From CAYMUN01 sp964440265 (lineage in GTDB: Bacteria > Patescibacteriota > Saccharimonadia > Saccharimonadales > UBA4665), in the NCBI GenBank assembly GCA_964440265.1, contig CAYTRU010000028.1, forward strand, positions 1 to 12,048: a DNA stretch of 12,048 nt, in the 5' to 3' direction. Made by a program: the position numbers and the translations under genes. The notes beneath the pieces are model-generated. The model ran no database searches and was not told the origin of the DNA. It saw nothing but the letters and a program-made list of their open reading frames with translations. Below are positions 1-6,353 of this stretch, piece by piece. How positions within the stretch are numbered: position 1 is the first letter of the stretch; each line of letters opens with the position of its first letter.

Positions 1-643
1 TGGCAACGTCACGGAGAAACTCATCATAGACTTTCCCCGCTCCATATTCTTCATAACCCGTTGCGTCGAAGCCTCGGATTTCGGTGACATACCGCCGCCA
101 TACGAGGAACGTTGGCTCATCACTATGGTGTGGAACAAACGTAATGCCGTCTGTGGAGCCAATTATGACAGCTCTGTCGCTGTCTCTAGGCAAGTCAAGG
201 TCAAGGAGGCTTGGCTGGCGCATACGCACAGCTTCCGTGGGATCGGGGTGAGTATGGAAGTCCACGACGGCGCGGTCAGCGAAGAAAGTCCAGCCTAGAT
301 CGGGTAAGACGCTATGCTCTGTGCCTACCCTCAATACGTTTGTGCCATCAGGAAAAACATCAATGGCAATTTCGGGAGTAGACTCTTCCGCCCCCCCCAG
401 ATGGTCTAACAAGTCACTGACAGTAACCGGCTTTTCTACGACAATGGGGTCACCTTCAAGGAAACCAGCTAGTTCGCCGGCTTTAGGCAAAGTAGACGTA
501 CTCGGTAACTGACCTAACACTTCGGGTAGGTGAGCTGTGGCAATTTCTGCCACTTGAGTAGTCGATAGCCCTTGGCTATCTGATTGATTATACTGCTGGA
601 GAACTTCGCCGAAAGGCATGTGTTCTATTAAAGCATAGATCAT
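1..643 (-). CDS. Partial protein with JAMM/MPN-like metalloprotease signature
   Basis: The frame is open from an ATG at 643 to the left edge, giving 214 residues with no stop, so the C-terminus lies outside the window. An in-frame TAG just upstream bounds the start; a second ATG at 619 (before PFGEVL) is possible. Neither has a convincing ribosome-binding site. Residues 1-90 match nothing I recognise. Around residue 128 the sequence reads VDFHTHPDP, followed by PSLLDLD and then a strand-like AVIIGSTDGITFV. The order H130-x-H132-P ... S145-x-x-D148 is that of JAMM/MPN+ zinc isopeptidases (RadC, AMSH and prokaryotic deubiquitinase-like families), with a longer HxHP-to-S spacing (11 residues) than in AMSH. 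Glu91 or a neighbour could be the catalytic acid, but this is unclear. Codons 82-85 contain a run of eight G. A PHP-type metal site is the main alternative. The existence of the gene is well supported; the function is tentative. Confidence 0.6.
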   Translation of the reverse strand, partial: MIYALIEHMPFGEVLQQYNQSDSQGLSTTQVAEIATAHLPEVLGQLPSTSTLPKAGELAGFLEGDPIVVEKPVTVSDLLDHLGGAEESTPEIAIDVFPDGTNVLRVGTEHSVLPDLGWTFFADRAVVDFHTHPDPTEAVRMRQPSLLDLDLPRDSDRAVIIGSTDGITFVPHHSDEPTFLVWRRYVTEIRGFDATGYEEYGAGKVYDEFLRDVA

Positions 644-688
644 ACGAAATGTCCAGCACTAGTTCAAAACGCTTCACGCTATAGATAA

Positions 689-829
689 TTAGTAGCGGTA
701 TCCCTGTTGGGTTACGGTTCGGCCAGCCTCCACCAACTCCCGCTTCCAGGTGGGAGCCGGGTTGTCAATAAACCATTCGGCTAGACTGTTTAGTAGTCGT
801 TCAAAAGATGTGGCTTCTGCTCCACCACA
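689..829 (-). pseudogene. Coding remnant without a start codon
   Basis: Between the GNAT gene and the JAMM-like gene the minus strand holds a 46-codon open stretch ending in TAA at 689-691. Its translation looks protein-like (FERLLNSLAEWFIDN, then WKRELVEAG and a QQGYRY terminus). It is closed upstream by TAG at 830-832 and contains no ATG, GTG or TTG near its beginning; the first candidate, TTG, comes late. Upstream in the same frame there are further stops. A second short open piece in another frame (about 860-928, reading FYSTAYRAKLNEADSEVV) lies just before it. I read this as the 3' remnant of a frameshifted or decayed gene. I do not recognise the family. It could also be chance. Confidence 0.3.
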
Positions 830-930
830 CTAGAACTTTTTGTTTCAAACTTCGAAGTCACAGTAGATCACCGCTCACTACTTCGCTGTCAGCCTCATTC
901 AATTTAGCTCGGTAGGCAGTACTATAAAAC

Positions 931-1356
931 TTACAAAAACTTCCTGAACGTGCGCTCACCTAGTTGGGTATAACCTAAGTGATTATAAAAAGGTACAGCT
1001 TCCGCGGAAGAGGCAAAGTTTAGTTCTAGGATTCCGTGCCTGACTGCTATGGCTTCGACAGCTTCGACAACTTTTCGGCCTATGCCTTGTCCTCTTTTCC
1101 GTGGGTCGGCTACTACGTCTTCCAAAACACCTAGCACAGGGTTATTCCTAACTCTTAGCAGTCCCGCTGTTCCTACCACTTGCTCATAGCCATCAAGCGC
1201 TGCTACCGTCGTTCTACCGGCCATTCCGCCCAGTATCATGTCCACGTCTCTTGTTTGCTTGTAGTTACCGATCTCAAGTATTAAGGCAGCGGCCTGGAGG
1301 CATATATCCGGCGCGGCTTCGGGATGCCCTATTTCAACTATATCTACGACATTCAC
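931..1356 (-). CDS. GNAT family N-acetyltransferase
   Basis: A 141-residue protein of typical single-domain GNAT length, expected to transfer an acetyl group from acetyl-CoA to an amine; the substrate cannot be told. Motif A is clear at residues 77-100: a LEDVVADP strand followed by the pyrophosphate-binding loop R88-G-Q-G-I-G93 and a helix. Motif B appears as AVPFYNHLGY near residues 120-129, the usual helix plus LGF/Y strand. The start is a GTG at 1356: no ATG lies in frame before residue 40, and the N-terminal strand and helix would be lost from there. There is no ribosome-binding site, but a near-consensus promoter ends right before the GTG, so the message is probably leaderless. It stands alone behind its own promoter, 56 bp after the winged-helix gene. 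Confidence 0.88.
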   Translation of the reverse strand: MNVVDIVEIGHPEAAPDICLQAAALILEIGNYKQTRDVDMILGGMAGRTTVAALDGYEQVVGTAGLLRVRNNPVLGVLEDVVADPRKRGQGIGRKVVEAVEAIAVRHGILELNFASSAEAVPFYNHLGYTQLGERTFRKFL

Positions 1357-1363
1357 TTTATAC

Positions 1364-1392
1364 TTTATAGCATATAATTTTTGCTACGTCAA
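1364..1392 (-). promoter_or_regulatory. Sigma70-type promoter of the GNAT gene
   Basis: On the minus strand TTGACG (1387-1392) and TATAAA (1364-1369) are separated by exactly 17 bp, close to the vegetative sigma consensus. The expected start point is about 1357, one base before the GTG codon at 1356, so the transcript would be essentially leaderless. Confidence 0.7.
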
Positions 1393-1412
1393 AAAGAACG
1401 AGTCATAGTTGT

Positions 1413-1856
1413 TTAAGGAATTTCCCCGGTGACTACTTTGATCAATTCCTGAGCAAATACTTCTTCTGCCAGCACTGCTTCCACGCTTCCAGGTATAACT
1501 AAAAGGTCGACTAGAGTAAGAGGTGGAGAGACTTGCGTAGTGTAGTGTATGAGTGTTCTAGTAAGGGCTTCCACTCCTTTCGGGGTGACACTGTGCCGAT
1601 AGGGAGGATCACCTCTTGGATGTACTCGTTCAGTACGCTCGCGCTTGGTGTAGCCTGAGTTTGCCAGGCCCCCTAGATGTACTACCATCGAATTCGATGT
1701 TGGTTGCTTATGTGGCACCGGACTATCCGCCAAAGCTTCTACAAACTCATCAGAGGTAAACCAGGGATTATCCTCACAAGCTCGAAAATGTCCAAAGCCT
1801 AGTATAAGAGCCTTTGGCCTGCTGACTCGACCATCCTCTTTAGTTGGCACATACAT
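1413..1856 (-). CDS. Winged-helix DNA-binding protein, unknown target
   Basis: A 147-residue protein with a winged helix-turn-helix pattern in its middle. FTSDEFVEAL (residues 33-42) looks like the second helix. NSMVVHLGGLANSGY (55-69) has the shape of a recognition helix followed by the usual L-x-x-x-G turn. YRHSVTPKGVEAL (86-98) corresponds to the second wing strand and the TPKG turn seen in MarR, PadR and ArsR-like regulators. The roughly 50-residue C-terminal tail (LTLVDLLVIPGSVEAVLAEEVF) is hydrophobic-helical and may serve dimerisation or ligand sensing. A moderate ribosome-binding site (AAAGG) ends 9 nt before the ATG and follows the stop of the upstream 88-aa gene, 14 nt away, so the two form one operon. 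It may act on the divergent region at 2138-2318; that is inference. Confidence 0.7.
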   Translation of the reverse strand: MYVPTKEDGRVSRPKALILGFGHFRACEDNPWFTSDEFVEALADSPVPHKQPTSNSMVVHLGGLANSGYTKRERTERVHPRGDPPYRHSVTPKGVEALTRTLIHYTTQVSPPLTLVDLLVIPGSVEAVLAEEVFAQELIKVVTGEIP

Positions 1857-1870
1857 CTAGTTTGACCTTT

Positions 1871-2137
1871 CTATGTTTGCTTAGGAATTGGTTCACCACC
1901 GGCTAGCAGGCGAGCTTCTTCGTTTGCGTCTAGGAGCTGGCCCACTCTGTCATAAAATTGATTCCAGGTTCGCTGACCGTAGTTCAGTGCGTACCTGATG
2001 AGTGCTACATCTTCCGGAGTTTTTGCAGCGGCGGCAATGGCTTGTAGAACCTGTACTGCGTGTACAGAGGGTGTCTCGCTTGTAGTAGCCTCAGCAGCCT
2101 CGGCTGATGGGGCAGCCTCCGGTGGATCTCCGGCCAT
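1871..2137 (-). CDS. Small Ala-rich hypothetical protein
   Basis: An 88-residue protein I do not recognise. Residues 1-25 are low in complexity (Ala, Glu, Pro, Ser, Thr) and probably disordered. Residues 26-80 look helical, with two amphipathic stretches (VHAVQVLQAIAAAAK and YGQRTWNQFYDRVGQLLDANEEA). There is no signal peptide, membrane segment, Cys or metal motif. It is preceded by a good ribosome-binding site (AAGGAG, 5 nt from the ATG) and a strong promoter with an exact TATAAT, and is the first gene of an operon with the winged-helix gene. That makes it a plausible small partner or co-regulated accessory protein. The signals upstream argue strongly that it is real; its function is open. 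Confidence 0.7.
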   Translation of the reverse strand: MAGDPPEAAPSAEAAEATTSETPSVHAVQVLQAIAAAAKTPEDVALIRYALNYGQRTWNQFYDRVGQLLDANEEARLLAGGEPIPKQT

Positions 2138-2160
2138 CTTTACTCCTTGAGTTTAACGCA

Positions 2161-2188
2161 ATTATACTAGATCTTTGTTATTTTGCAA
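2161..2188 (-). promoter_or_regulatory. Promoter of the 88-aa/winged-helix operon
   Basis: On the minus strand a perfect TATAAT (2161-2166) has TTGCAA (2183-2188) 16 bp upstream. The expected start point near 2154 gives a leader of about 17 nt containing AAGGAG, matching the start at 2137. Confidence 0.6.
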
Positions 2189-2231
2189 GAATACGTACCT
2201 GAGATGTTGTGCGTAATAGTAATGTGGTAGC

Positions 2232-2251
2232 GTGACCGTTCTTGCGGTTAC
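2232..2251. repeat. Quasi-palindrome in divergent intergenic region
   Basis: GTGACCG and CGGTTAC face each other across 6 bp (TTCTTG) with one mismatch. The site lies between the promoter of the 88-aa/winged-helix operon and the serine protease gene, a natural place for an operator serving either side. The rest of the gap 2138-2318 shows only weak promoter-like boxes on plus (TTGAAG and TAAACT at about 2262-2289, 16 bp apart). Confidence 0.35.
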
Positions 2252-2318
2252 AGGCACAAAGTTGAAGTCCGTGTCTCAAGTGCTAAACTAGGCATGTACT
2301 TGGTTTCAGTAAAATATA

Positions 2319-3323
2319 GTGCACGCCCTACACTCACTTATCATGATACTTTCTAAAATGCGCCGCACCCCGAAGCAAATCTTGCAAAATGCTGGGATGG
2401 CTATCGTTAGCCTGTTAGTTATAGGCATCTACGGCAGCTTGGTCGCTGTGATTATCTACTGGTTGGTAGGCATCCACTTAGGGTTTGATGTCTTTAAAGA
2501 TGAGCTAACGTATACTCAGCTGGCGCAAGTGTTAGTCGGCAGTTTGTTTCTAGACGGCGTTTCTCTGCTGCTAGTGCGTCATTTTTGGCTCCAGAAGAAA
2601 ACCGCCAAGTTTTGGCATTATGTCCGGGCTTGTGCCCTGATTATTGCCTCACTCGTATTTATCACCATGGTTATCGTGCCCTCTATCTTACTTAGCAGAG
2701 GCCGACAAGGTGGCGATTACGGTTGCAAGCAGGCTATCACGCTCCGACAGGCTTTCAGGTCATCCTTTCCAATTTATACTGATGTTAGCAATGGTACAGC
2801 TTTCGCCATCGACAATCATGGCACGTTAATCACTGCTTACCACGTGATTGAGGGCGCAAAAACTATCGCCGTAGGTGTGTACCACCCTGGCACTAAGCTG
2901 GAAGTGCTGAAGGTCAATAAGGATTACGATGTTGCCCTGCTGAAATACCCTCATCCGACACCCGACTTTTTGCCCTTAACAAGTACCTACAGAATCGGTG
3001 ACCCTGTCTACGAGATAGGCTGGCCAGTCAGTTCAGATGATGCTGGAGGCGCCACGCTTACCCGTGGTGTTGTCTCGCGGACTGTGACCAGCCAAAATGC
3101 CAAGGATTCAGGTGACGAAGTACCCGACGGCTTGTCATTCATCCAAACCGACGCCGCGACTAGTCCGGGGAATTCAGGCGGACCACTGGTAAACGCTTGT
3201 GGCGCGCTCGGCGTCGTAAACTCCTCTTACACTACTGATACGCAGGCGGATTCGGCCCTGCAGTCAGGCATCAATTACGTTACCAGCAGCGAATCGGTAC
3301 GCGCTGCTTTACTAGCTCGTTAG
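2319..3323 (+). CDS. Membrane-anchored HtrA/trypsin-like serine protease
   Basis: A 334-residue protein with three membrane segments (about residues 27-50, 68-87 and 101-125) followed by a chymotrypsin-fold protease domain. The catalytic triad is visible: His175 in ITAYHVIEG, Asp204 in KDYDVALLKY and Ser286 in SPGNSGGPL. The TDAATSPGNSGGPL stretch is the DegP/HtrA form of the serine motif. No PDZ domain follows; the chain ends about 48 residues after the serine. Positive charges (RR near 15, QKK at 92-94) place the N-terminus and the second loop in the cytoplasm and so the protease outside. Cys136 and Cys294 could form a disulfide. The start is uncertain: GTG at 2319 or ATG at 2343 or 2358, none with a clear ribosome-binding site. 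Its stop overlaps the stop of the convergent pspC-like gene by 4 bp. It probably processes or clears extracytoplasmic proteins. Confidence 0.9.
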   Translation: MHALHSLIMILSKMRRTPKQILQNAGMAIVSLLVIGIYGSLVAVIIYWLVGIHLGFDVFKDELTYTQLAQVLVGSLFLDGVSLLLVRHFWLQKKTAKFWHYVRACALIIASLVFITMVIVPSILLSRGRQGGDYGCKQAITLRQAFRSSFPIYTDVSNGTAFAIDNHGTLITAYHVIEGAKTIAVGVYHPGTKLEVLKVNKDYDVALLKYPHPTPDFLPLTSTYRIGDPVYEIGWPVSSDDAGGATLTRGVVSRTVTSQNAKDSGDEVPDGLSFIQTDAATSPGNSGGPLVNACGALGVVNSSYTTDTQADSALQSGINYVTSSESVRAALLAR

Positions 3324-4375
3324 TCACAGTAGTCGTAGCAGACCAGTTTGCCGTGGTGTTGCGTCTGGGTGATATGAAACTTGCTGACGTCTCGTAACTG
3401 AGGAGTAGTACTGATGATAGCTAAGCTAACAGCAAGGGCGACGGCAAAAACCGATAAAGCCGCGACTAAGCCCCAGATACTCTGATGCAGTGTACTGTTT
3501 TTAGCGTACTTGTAGGCCGTGACCGTAATAATCAGGATGGGGATGGCGCCAACTATCAAGACACTAGCCATAAACAAGGCAGCGATGGAGGTTGAAATAG
3601 CTGGGTCAAGCCCGATACCAAATAGTTGGCCAGAAAAGATGACCGACCAAATACTGGCGATGCCGACAATCACCAGGCCTAAAATCACGCTGGCACCAAT
3701 ACCAGCAACGAAAGCACTGATGCCACGTAAGGCCTGACGAATGCCGGTACCTAGGCGACTCAGATTGGGCTCCTGGTCGGCCACCACCTGCTGCCAATGT
3801 TTTTTGTCACCTAGCAATGCGTACTTTTGGCGTGCTCTGGCGAGTAATTCTTTGGAGCTAAATTCTGTACCACGGGCTTGGGCTTTTTCCTCGGGCGTCA
3901 TGGCCTCTGGTGCTAACAACATAACTACGACATACGCGGCTAGCACTGCACCACTTGTCACAAACGACAGCAGCACAGTCAGAAATCGAACCACCGTCAC
4001 GTCCAAATTGCAGTAAGCTGCAATACCAGTACAGACGCCGCCGATCATCGCATCCTCTTTTATCAAGTAAAAACGCTTAGCTTTAGCTGGCGCTGGATCA
4101 TCATCAACTGCGGCTTTACCTTCGGCATCGACCGGGCCCATTTGCCGGATGATTGTAGCAATCTCCTGCTCGGATACAACTGTCTTAATGCTGGACAAGA
4201 CTTGGCCGCACTTCTCAGCAATAGCTTGTTCAAAGTCAGCGATAATTTCCTCACGGTCAGGATTATCGGCTAAGCTATGCTCGGCTTGGCCGAGATATGT
4301 TTTGAGTGCCGCGTAACCAGCTTCTTCGACTTGATAGGCTTTTCCATTTAAATTAACAGTCACGACTTTATTCAT
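3320..4375 (-). CDS. PspC domain envelope-stress membrane protein
   Basis: A 351-residue protein. Residues 1-80 (beginning MNKVVTVNLNGKAYQVEEAGY) match the N-terminal extension common in PspC proteins with this architecture. Residues 101-159 are a PspC domain: a RFYLIKEDAMIGGV core, then GIAAYCNLD, VVRFLTVLLSF and a membrane helix ending in LLAPEAM. Three more membrane segments follow at about 220-246, 262-288 and 299-322. The C-terminal tail is polar with HH and two Cys. PspC proteins sense or guard membrane integrity; extended forms like this occur in many non-proteobacteria. Its ATG overlaps the padR stop (ATGA at 4372-4375), so it is translationally coupled to padR and under its control. 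At the other end its TAA overlaps the stop of the convergent protease gene. Confidence 0.88.
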   Translation of the reverse strand: MNKVVTVNLNGKAYQVEEAGYAALKTYLGQAEHSLADNPDREEIIADFEQAIAEKCGQVLSSIKTVVSEQEIATIIRQMGPVDAEGKAAVDDDPAPAKAKRFYLIKEDAMIGGVCTGIAAYCNLDVTVVRFLTVLLSFVTSGAVLAAYVVVMLLAPEAMTPEEKAQARGTEFSSKELLARARQKYALLGDKKHWQQVVADQEPNLSRLGTGIRQALRGISAFVAGIGASVILGLVIVGIASIWSVIFSGQLFGIGLDPAISTSIAALFMASVLIVGAIPILIITVTAYKYAKNSTLHQSIWGLVAALSVFAVALAVSLAIISTTPQLRDVSKFHITQTQHHGKLVCYDYCD

Positions 4376-4701
4376 TTTTTGACTCCTAGCTTTGCAATTG
4401 TCTTATTAATCATCTTCCAGTATGCTTCCAGGTCTTTGAGCTGTGCAGTGCCGGCTGCCGTGAGGTGGAAATATTTTCGCGGTGGTCCCGTTTCTGATTC
4501 TACCCACTCGTAGTCAATCAATCCCTCGCGGCGTAATCGGCTGACCAGTGGATACAAGGTACCTTCGCCGGTCGCAAAATCAGTCGTACTCAGGGCTTTG
4601 AGGATATCCGCTGCGTAGGCTTCACGGGCTGCAATGACCTTCAAGACCACAAATTCTAATAATCCACGGCGCAATTGTTCAAATTTTTCGGCATCGTCCA
4701 T
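4372..4701 (-). CDS. PadR family transcriptional regulator
   Basis: A 109-residue PadR-type winged-helix repressor of the short (s-PadR) class. LLEFVVLKVIAAREAYAADI (residues 14-33) is the characteristic first helices, GEGTLYPLVSRLRREGLIDY (45-64) the recognition helix with the signature TLYPLVSRLRREGLI, and SETGPPRKYFHLTAAGTAQL (69-88) the wing. A single C-terminal helix (89-105) would dimerise. It is the first gene of a two-gene operon with the PspC gene (4-bp ATGA overlap). Upstream, a perfect 7-bp inverted repeat surrounds the -10 box, the layout expected for auto-repression. The predicted leader is only about 5 nt; AAGG lies 7 nt before the ATG and would be usable only from a longer transcript. 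Confidence 0.92.
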   Translation of the reverse strand: MDDAEKFEQLRRGLLEFVVLKVIAAREAYAADILKALSTTDFATGEGTLYPLVSRLRREGLIDYEWVESETGPPRKYFHLTAAGTAQLKDLEAYWKMINKTIAKLGVKK

Positions 4702-4705
4702 AATA

Positions 4706-4727
4706 GTACCTTACTATAACAAGGTAC
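4706..4727 (-). promoter_or_regulatory. padR operator and extended -10 promoter
   Basis: GTACCTT (4706-4712) and AAGGTAC (4721-4727) form a perfect inverted repeat with an 8-bp centre. On the minus strand the centre and flank read TGTTATAGT, an extended -10 element (TG-N-TATAGT) at 4713-4721; no good -35 is present, which fits an extended -10 promoter. The expected start point is 4706. A dimer on this repeat would cover the core promoter, so autorepression by PadR is the likely use. Confidence 0.6.
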
Positions 4728-4793
4728 CTGTGTAAAGCCCTTTTTTATACTAGAAGTTGGCTGTTGTCATTAGTTTTTTTCTCTATAGAATAG

Positions 4794-4817
4794 TGTTATA
4801 ATATCATTGTCAGGAGG
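4794..4817 (+). promoter_or_regulatory. Extended -10 promoter and RBS of small membrane protein gene
   Basis: TGTTATAAT (4794-4802) is an extended -10 with an exact TATAAT hexamer; the -35 position is only a T-tract. The start point near 4809 gives a 15-nt leader with AGGAGG (4812-4817), 6 nt before the ATG at 4824. The same TGTTATA(A/G)T element drives the divergent padR gene. Confidence 0.6.
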
Positions 4818-4823
4818 CAGGTC

Positions 4824-5171
4824 ATGAACAACGTAAAGTCGTTATGGGCAATGGTGCAGGGTGACCCCAAATTTATGCGCCGGGTCAATGGATGGTTCAC
4901 AATGTTTTGGCTGGCTATGATCCCCATCGCCTTTGTTATGGGCTGGCTCAAAAGCGTGACATTTGTGTCAGCCCTGTCATTATGGGCTCTAGTTTCGGGC
5001 CATTGGTCGGCTTGGCAAGCTGCGCGTGTGGAAGTTGAGCAAGATAGGGAGAAAAAAGCCGACACTGAGGGTAAAATCGCTAAAAGGATTATCAAAGAAA
5101 CAAATCTGCGGGCTAGTAGCGGCGACAAACGACATCCACCCCCTAAGAAAAAAGGTTCAAAACGAAAATAG
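4824..5171 (+). CDS. Small two-helix membrane protein
   Basis: A 115-residue protein with an ideal ribosome-binding site. Residues 24-41 and 44-63 are two hydrophobic helices with a very short turn (GWLK), Trp-rich and ending in SGHWSAWQAARVEVEQ, after which comes a charged helical region (66-92) and a strongly basic, Pro-containing tail (PPPKKKGSKRK). Both ends are therefore predicted to be cytoplasmic. Small proteins of this shape occur in actinobacterial and related genomes, but I cannot name a function. It is divergent from the padR-pspC operon with a 122-bp shared intergenic region and may belong to the same membrane-stress regulon; that is inference. It is convergent with the next gene, 34 bp away. 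Confidence 0.75.
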   Translation: MNNVKSLWAMVQGDPKFMRRVNGWFTMFWLAMIPIAFVMGWLKSVTFVSALSLWALVSGHWSAWQAARVEVEQDREKKADTEGKIAKRIIKETNLRASSGDKRHPPPKKKGSKRK

Positions 5172-5205
5172 CTTGATGACGATTGTGGGCACTTTATCTG
5201 TTGAG

Positions 5206-6339
5206 TTAATACTTGGTGGTAATCGCCTTCTTGAAGATATCCTGGGATGTCAAAACAAGTGAGCGCGCTACAGCCAGAGAGTCGTCAGTACTTGCTCGGG
5301 GGCTAGGGTCGAGCACACTGACGGTATCACCTGAGCGCACGTAGAGATAGGCAGCGTCATCGCTGGCGTAGATAGAGTTGGCTCCAGTAGTTTCCAGCAA
5401 GTGACAGGGATGGTGGCCGCCATAATCGATATCCAGCGACGGTCCACAGTTAGCTGGCGGCTGAAAGGCAGGCGTGAGCGGAGCCGTCCATAGGTCGAGC
5501 GTGATATTGTCGCCTTTCTCATAGGTAACCCTGAGCGTCGGCTTCTCGGGATCAGCCAGACCGACCAGGGCCATTTCCTGTACACGATAGCCTGCCGGTG
5601 GTGTCCCTGGCGGCAAGAGTGGCTTGAAGTTAGCCAATTCGGCTTGACGAGCTAAGATAGCCTTAAGCTGACTGTAGTTCTGGGTAAGCAGCTTTGTTGT
5701 TTCAGGTGCCGATATCTGGTGAAATGTTTTTAGGTAGCCGACTAGCTCGTCACTGCTGATCTGATCATACTGCGTCGGCCGCAAGACAACCAGGGTAGTC
5801 CCGAAAGTGGCATAGACTGCTCCACTATTGTTAGTCATAGCCGTAACGTTCGGCTGGATGGTGCCTATTGCACGACAGCCTGCGGTATCCTCGGCGATGA
5901 TAATGTCGCTTTGATAGGGTGAGCCACAAGCCGGTGTCTGATTTTTATGCAAGGCTGGGGATTCGTAAATCGCCAGACTCCCTACTACATCGAACTTCAG
6001 AAACTTCCCGTCTTTGTCCATAGGTACATCATCGGCCAGTCGATACGGAGCTAATTTGAGTGCTGTTTTTCCCGGCAGCCACAGTGGTGTACCAAGTGCA
6101 GTTAGACGATTCTGTTCAACGGCCTTTTGGGAGCTCGACGCTGACGACGATGCAGCCTGCTTAGTTTTTGGCCGCAGTGGCGATACCAGGGCATGCAGGC
6201 CAAAACCAAATAAGGCGATAGCTACCAATATCAAGGGCACTTTGAAATCATTATGCTTTACCGGCTCATGCCAGTCTTCTGCAATAAGTAGGTTTGGCTT
6301 GCGATTGTTTTCTGACCCTGGATCAGTCGGTGTATCCAT
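5206..6339 (-). CDS. Membrane-anchored protein with duplicated extracytoplasmic domain, unknown function
   Basis: The start is placed at ATG 6339 because AAAGGA lies 8 nt upstream and a promoter sits just before it; a longer frame up to 6537 would run through the divergent gene. The protein has 377 residues: a polar cytoplasmic N-terminus, one membrane helix (about 34-54), a Ser/Ala/Lys-rich linker (58-76) and an outer region. The outer region looks like two related halves (about 82-210 and 237-367). Each has an L-P-G...Y-R entry, a Cys pair (138/155 and 298/312, the first in CGSPY and the second in CGPSLDI), a hydrophobic strand (TTLVVL, YLYVRSG) and a final helix (ELVGYLKTF, SLAVARSLV). The second half has some resemblance to DUF4367-type domains (LPPGTPPAGYRV, LRVTYEKGDNITLDLW). 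Function is unknown; a sensor or substrate-binding role at the surface is a guess. Confidence 0.78.
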   Translation of the reverse strand: MDTPTDPGSENNRKPNLLIAEDWHEPVKHNDFKVPLILVAIALFGFGLHALVSPLRPKTKQAASSSASSSQKAVEQNRLTALGTPLWLPGKTALKLAPYRLADDVPMDKDGKFLKFDVVGSLAIYESPALHKNQTPACGSPYQSDIIIAEDTAGCRAIGTIQPNVTAMTNNSGAVYATFGTTLVVLRPTQYDQISSDELVGYLKTFHQISAPETTKLLTQNYSQLKAILARQAELANFKPLLPPGTPPAGYRVQEMALVGLADPEKPTLRVTYEKGDNITLDLWTAPLTPAFQPPANCGPSLDIDYGGHHPCHLLETTGANSIYASDDAAYLYVRSGDTVSVLDPSPRASTDDSLAVARSLVLTSQDIFKKAITTKY

Positions 6340-6353
6340 CAGTGATTTCCTTT

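Noticed and set aside
120..260. PHP-type phosphoesterase site for the DFHTH motif
   Set aside because: PHP proteins carry this motif near the N-terminus; here it is at residue 130 and is followed by the PSxxD and strand pattern expected of JAMM. Not fully excluded.
2319..2320. Promoter at TATAGT 2315-2320 for the protease gene
   Set aside because: It would start transcription after the GTG and leave the gene beginning at ATG 2343 with no -35 and no ribosome-binding site; too weak to list.
3519..4016. Plus-strand open frames opposite the PspC gene
   Set aside because: They are antisense shadows of a well-supported gene, with no ribosome-binding sites or recognisable domains.
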